Below are positions 1-5,494 of a stretch of DNA of 5,494 bases, one piece after another; positions within the stretch are counted from its first letter, which is position 1; every line of letters starts with the position of its first letter. The notes beneath the pieces are model-generated. The model worked only from the letters and a program-made list of their open reading frames with translations. It was not told the origin of the DNA and did no database searches. A program made the position numbers and the translations under genes. The stretch lies in assembly GCA_016292705.1 (NCBI GenBank), contig JAEDHZ010000119.1:1-5494 (forward strand), written 5' to 3'. Source of the stretch: Clostridiaceae bacterium. GTDB lineage: Bacteria; Bacillota; Clostridia; Oscillospirales; Acutalibacteraceae.

Positions 1-284
1 TGTCCCAGGCCTACCTTTGCCGCTGCCGAGCTTTTGTAAAGCTCCGTTGAAAGTGTGCTGAGCATCGGTTCGCTGTTGCAGAAAAGGCTTTTTTGGAGGT
101 TCACCGTGATTGAATCAAGATTTTCGCAAAGCTCGCTGACTGCACGGCGTGAGGAGGCAAGCGCACTGTTTTTATATCTGTTTGCACGGACGGCAAAGAT
201 TATTGTTGCCGCCGCAAGTATAACACAAAGAAAGCTGAGAAAACTGACTGCCCTTATCCAGGCTGTTCTGTTGCTTTTTTTCAT
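1..284 (-). CDS. ypeB: YpeB-like spore germination protein, N-terminal part (runs off left edge)
   Basis: Partial gene: 94 codons from the ATG at 284 to the window edge. The product begins MKKSNRTAWIRAV, followed by one hydrophobic segment at about residues 11-32 (an uncleaved signal anchor), then a helical extracytoplasmic stretch. That stretch has the pattern RYKNSALASSRRAVSEL, then a LDSI..NLQKSLFCN segment, then ML.TLSTELYKSSAAAKVGL. This is the arrangement I recall for the start of clostridial YpeB proteins (RY...L...RAL.EL...L..I...L.K......P..L..LS.E....S..AK..L). YpeB is an inner-membrane spore protein that stabilises and partners the cortex hydrolase SleB. An AAAGGGG ribosome binding site at 293-299 lies 8 nt before the ATG. 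No sleB lies upstream; the preceding gene is the unrelated LRR gene, separated by a terminator, so any sleB partner would have to be beyond the left edge or elsewhere. The PepSY domains expected at the C terminus are outside the window, so the family call rests on the N terminus alone. Confidence 0.62.
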   Translation of the reverse strand, partial: MKKSNRTAWIRAVSFLSFLCVILAAATIIFAVRANRYKNSALASSRRAVSELCENLDSITVNLQKSLFCNSEPMLSTLSTELYKSSAAAKVGLG

Positions 285-3200
285 CTGCAAATCCCCTTTT
301 TTGTTGTCTGACATTATCATTGACCGAAAAATCATGTTTAAAACCCCGTGAACAAAAAAGCTGTAAAGAGCAAAAGCATTTTCCTGCCTTTGAACTTTAC
401 AGCTTTTGATTTTTTGGATTTATGTCACTTCACCTTGACCGGAACGGTTTTGCTGAAAGGGGAACGCACTGCGTCAACCTTTTTGGCTTTTTTATAGGTT
501 TTGAGCCTGAAATAATAGGTCTGACCTTTTTTGAGTCCTTTTTTTACGGTGAAAACCGTGTTATCGTCTCCTTTTACCGTGGCGAGCTTTTCAAAACCGT
601 AATCCGGATTCCGGGAAACATAGATTATGTAGCCGGTGGCATACTTTTGCTCGCTCCACCTGAGAGTTACTGCGCCATTTTTGCTTTTTGCGCTGATAAT
701 TGTCGGAGCGGTCGGAGTTGTGAGTATTATTTTTCCCGATGAATGGCTCGAAAGAAGCTTTTCGTTCTTGACCTTTTTGTATGCACGGACAACAAGTTTA
801 TACTTTACTCCCTTGGAAAGCTCTTTGAAATTTGCACTCGTTTTGACCGTGTCAACACTTGTGACAAATGAGTTTTCTTTGAAAAGATACACTCTGTAGC
901 CGGTTGCGCCCTTGGATTTTTCCCATTTTGCGTTGAGCGTGTTGTTCTTGAGGGAGACGGAAAGCTTTGACACAGCCGGGGGAAGAATGCTGAAGAAAAG
1001 GACTTTTTTCCCCGTGCGGTTTTTGCCCTTGAGTGTGACGGTAACACTGTACTTTCCTGTCTGCTTTCTGCCCTTTGAATAGGTCAGGGTATAATCAACA
1101 CCCTTTTTGAGAGTCTTTCCGGAGGAATCCCTGACTGTAACTGAAGGAGTTATCACCTTGCCGTTATATATGAACTCGCTGTGTGAGACATATACTGCGT
1201 CTACCTTTGGAATAACGCTTCTTGAAAAGACCTCGCCGCAAAGGATACAGGAGCGCCTGGTTTCACCGTCCGAGGAAAAGGAGGCTTTTTTTGAAACAAC
1301 GGTTTCGGGTACATGCGACCTCTTCGGTGTCTGCCTGCGCTCGCCGTCCTCAAGTCCGCAAACGGTGCAATGCTTTCTTCCGATAACGCCGAACGAAGTG
1401 CAGGTGGCGTCAATATCCGGATCAACAACCATTCTGTGCCCTGTTGAGCGAATTATGTCTCCGCCGGAAATATATGCTGTGCACTCAAAGCAGTAAACAC
1501 CTTTTTGGTGTCCGTCAAGAACGCAATCCGCCTCCACCTTGGGAATGATTGCAAAACTTTTGGCATCGTGACCGCAGGAAAGGGTTTCAAAAGCAAAACC
1601 GTTTTCTTTTGCATATTTTTCAACTGCACTTCCGGTTTCTGTTTTTCGGCCGTAAAAAACAAGGTGATTGTTTTCGTTGTCATTTCCGTAAAAGGCGTTT
1701 TCGCCGATTGTTCCGGGCATAGCGTCCATGATAACGCTTGAAAGGCGGCAGAACGCAAAGGCTTTTTCACCGATGAGGCTGACACTTTCCGGAACGGCAA
1801 CGCTTGAAAGCAGAGTGTTTGCAAAGGCAAGGTCTTTGATTTCTCTGATTCCCTTTGAAAGTGTGACAGCTTTCAGCGGACAGGAGGCAAAAGCTTCCCG
1901 TTCAATTACTCTGACTTCGCCCGGAATATTGATTTCCTCAAGCGCACTTTCAAAAAATGCGTTTTCGCCGATTGAAGCAAGTGCGGCAGGAAGTTCAATT
2001 GCGGTGATTGCGCTTGCGCAGAAAGCCATTGCGCCGATTGAAAAAACACTTTGCGGAAGACTGATTTTTTCAAGCTTTCTGCAACCGTAAAAAGCTCTGT
2101 CCGCAACGGCGAAAAGGTTTTTCGGGAGGGTAATTTTTTCAAGGTTTACACAACCGGAAAAAACACCGTTTCCGAGTTCTGCCAAATCGGAACGGAAAGT
2201 GACCTCACGAAGCCCGCTGCAACCCTCAAACGCCGCTTCGCCAACGGCGGTGACGCTTTTCGGAAAGGATATCCCGGTGATCTGGGTGTTGTTTTTGAAG
2301 ACCTCTTTTCCGATTCCGGCAACATCAAGCTGAGATCCGAGTGCCTGAACAGAGGACGGAATTTCAACTGCTCCGGAAAGCTTCTCAGGGGCTGCAATTA
2401 TTATCGCTTTTCCGCCGTCAATTTCAAATGTGTAGCCGCCGTCCGAAAACGAAAAACCGTTTTCATAGGATACGGCAATGACCGCGGATTGAAAAGCTCC
2501 GAGCAGCAGCACTGAAGCAAAAAGCACGGCAATTAACCTTTTTGCAAAGTCCTCCTTTTTCATTATACAACGCACTCCTTTTGTTCTGCTTGTAATATTT
2601 ACAATACTTTATCATATTTAAAAGAGAAAATCAATTCAAAGCGGATTTTTTCGCCGCAAAGGCCCTCGTTTTGCTTGACTATTGAGGAAGATTAATATAT
2701 TATACAAGGTGGATATTTGTTGGCGGACAGCTGTTTTGGCGCTGTTCGCCGGAAAAGGAGCAATCAAATGAAAAACACAGAAAAAACAATGGAAAAACTT
2801 GTTGCTCTTTGCAAGGGCAGAGGCTTCGTATACGCAGGAAGCGAAATATATGGCGGACTTGCAAACACCTGGGACTACGGCCCCCTCGGTGTTGAGCTGA
2901 AAACCAACATCAAAAACGCATGGCGCAAGAAGTTTATCCAGGAAAGTCCGTATAATGTCGGTCTTGACAGCGCAATTCTGATGAATCCGCAGACCTGGGT
3001 GGCTTCGGGCCATCTCGGCGGCTTTTCCGACCCGCTCATGGACTGCCGCGAATGTAAAACCCGCCACAGAGCCGACAACCTCATTGAAGACTTTGACGGA
3101 ACAAATGTTGCCGGCTGGTCAAACGATGAAATGATGAACTACATCAAGGAAAAGAGCATTCCCTGCCCCAATTGCGGAAAGCACAACTTCACCGATATCC

Positions 3201-5494
3201 GTCAGTTCAACCTGATGTTCAAAACCTTTCAGGGTGTTACCGAGGACAGCAAAAACGAACTTTATCTCCGTCCGGAAACCGCTCAGGGAATTTTTGTTAA
3301 CTTTGCAAACATTCAGCGCACAACCCGCAAAAAGATTCCGTTCGGTGTTGCCCAGATAGGCAAATCATTCAGAAACGAGATTACTCCGGGCAACTTCATT
3401 TTCCGTGTCCGTGAATTTGAGCAGATGGAGCTTGAGTTTTTCTGCAAGCCGGGAACCGACCTTGAATGGTTCGATTACTGGCGCTCGTTCTGCCGTGACT
3501 GGCTCTATTCACTCGGCATCAAGGAGGAAAATCTCCGCCTGCGTGACCACGGAAAGGAAGAACTCTGCTTTTATTCAAAAGCAACAACAGACTTTGAATT
3601 TCTCTTCCCGTTCGGTTGGGGAGAACTTTGGGGTGTTGCAGACCGCACGGACTATGATCTCACTCAACACATCAAAACAAGCGGAAAGAGCCTCGATTAT
3701 TTTGACCAGTCCACAAACGAAAGATATGTACCCTACGTTATTGAGCCGTCGCTCGGCGTTGAAAGGCTTTTCCTTGCCCTCATCACTCAAGCTTATGACG
3801 AAGAGGTTGTTGACGAAGAAAAGAACGACACAAGAGTTGTTATGCGTTTCCATCCGGCTATTGCTCCTTTCAAGGCGGCTGTTCTTCCGCTTTCAAAAAA
3901 GCTTTCTGCAGAAGCAGAAGAGGTTCTTTTCGATCTGCGCAAAATGTTCAATGTTGACTTTGACGATACCGGCTCAATCGGAAAAAGATATCGCCGCCAG
4001 GATGAAATCGGAACTCCGTTCTGCATTACCTACGACTTCGACTCCAAGGAGGACGGCTGTGTAACTGTCCGTGACCGTGACACAATGGAGCAGATCAGAC
4101 TTCCGATAAGCGAGCTTTGCGCATACATTGAAAAAAAGCTTGAATTCTGATTCCGGCCAAAATTTTAAAGGCTGCCCTTTTTCGGCGTCTTTTTGAATTA
4201 AGCGGACACAGAACCGTATTTATTGACGAACTTTCGGCTTTTGAGCAAACGACAAAGGATTATTTAAGGTTTGTAATTAACAACATAGTTGAAATTGATT
4301 TTCAATTGTATTCAGAAAGGGGAAATATTTTATGGAAGCAGCAGCAAAGTCAGTTTTAAAAAGAATTGTTTCGCTTTTGGTGTCAATCATTTTTGTTGCA
4401 TCGGGTATTGTTTCGTCGAGATTATCTCAGCAGATTAAGCCCAAGGACGAAAAGTCGCTTCGCCTTTCCTTTGCAACGCTTTCGGATATACACATGAGAG
4501 AGGATAGCTATGCAATGCCGGAAATGCTTTCGCAAGGCTTCCGTGATCTTGACGGAAAGGTTGACGCAATTGTTGCCGTGGGAGACATGACTGACCACGG
4601 AGAGAGAACACAGTACCGGCTGTTTTATGACTGTGTTAAAAAGAACATCAAAGCTTCAAAGTTTTTTCCCGTTGTCGGCAATCATGACACATGGACAGAG
4701 AACCTGCGCGAAAAAAAGCCTACATACGAATTCCTCAGAGCCTATAACAATTACAGCAGGAAAAAGCTGAAAAAGCCATATTACACTCAAAAGGTGAACG
4801 GCTATACCTTTATCGTCCTTTCCTCGGAGAAGGACGACACAAAAGCCTATATTTCCAAAACCCAGATCAACTGGCTCGACAAGGAACTGAAAAAGGCAAC
4901 TGCAAAAAGGCAACCGGTTTTTGTTTTTTGTCATTGGCCTGTCAACGGTGTTTGCGGACAGATGGAAATTGATCCCGATATGGCAATGGGAAAACAGAGC
5001 ATGAAGGTTCAAAAGGTTCTTGAAAAATATAAGAATGTCTTTTATTTCTGCGGTCATGTTCATGCCGGTATGCGCGGCGATGTTACAGAAAAGCTTTTCG
5101 GAACAAGGTCGATTGAAACGGTCAACGGTGTTCATTACATCTATCTTCCGTCATATATGTATATTAATTACGAACCCTGGCAGAGCAAAAACGGCGGACA
5201 TCTTGCTTCCGGTTGCGGTTTCATTGCTGAGGTCTACAAAAACAGAGTTGTTCTTCGTGCAAGAAACTATGCGCTGGGCTATTATATGATACCTTATGAA
5301 AAGACAATAGAGCTTATAAAATAAACAAAAATAAGAAATGGGAAAATAATGAAGGTAAAGTTTACGGCTTTTTTCAACAAAGTTATTGCACTATTTGTGA
5401 CAATAATTTTCTCCTTGTCAAACATTTTTTCAACAGGTCTTTCTTTAAGGTTTATAATAAATAATACAGTTTATTGATTTTCAACTGTATTCAG

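Overview
The window looks like chromosomal DNA from a spore-forming, anaerobic Firmicute of the class Clostridia, most likely related to the Oscillospiraceae/Ruminococcaceae. This is inferred from four things: a YpeB-like spore germination protein, a one-chain (alpha2) bacterial glycyl-tRNA synthetase, a large secreted BspA-type leucine-rich-repeat protein with Cys-rich and fibronectin III modules, and strong AGGAGG-like ribosome binding sites with sigma-A-type promoters and AT-rich intergenic DNA. No mobile element, CRISPR array, tRNA or rRNA was seen.

Layout: The left third is on the minus strand. The first 94 codons of a ypeB-like gene run off the left edge (1-284). A rho-independent terminator follows (about 356-407), closing a 712-residue secreted LRR protein (425-2563). 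A compact divergent promoter region (2611-2703) separates that gene from the plus-strand genes. These are glyQS (2768-4150), whose short leader carries a strong hairpin but no T-box, and an exported calcineurin-like metallophosphoesterase (4332-5324). At the right edge lies a 42-codon ORF (5349-5477) that resembles only the signal-sequence part of the phosphoesterase.

The least ordinary signal is a ~51-53 bp sequence found upstream of the phosphoesterase (4263-4315) and again at the right edge (5444-5494). It carries a -10 element and an ATTGATTTTCA core. In the first copy this core is part of a 7-1-7 inverted repeat resembling a Fur-family operator. With the leader-like short ORF between the copies, it suggests a tandemly duplicated, co-regulated family of exported phosphoesterases, one copy of which has decayed or been deleted. 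This is inference, because the window ends before the next gene.

The genes do not form one pathway. glyQS is housekeeping translation, ypeB belongs to sporulation/germination, and the LRR protein and phosphoesterase are cell-surface or secreted accessory functions. I found no convincing evidence for a wholly new system.
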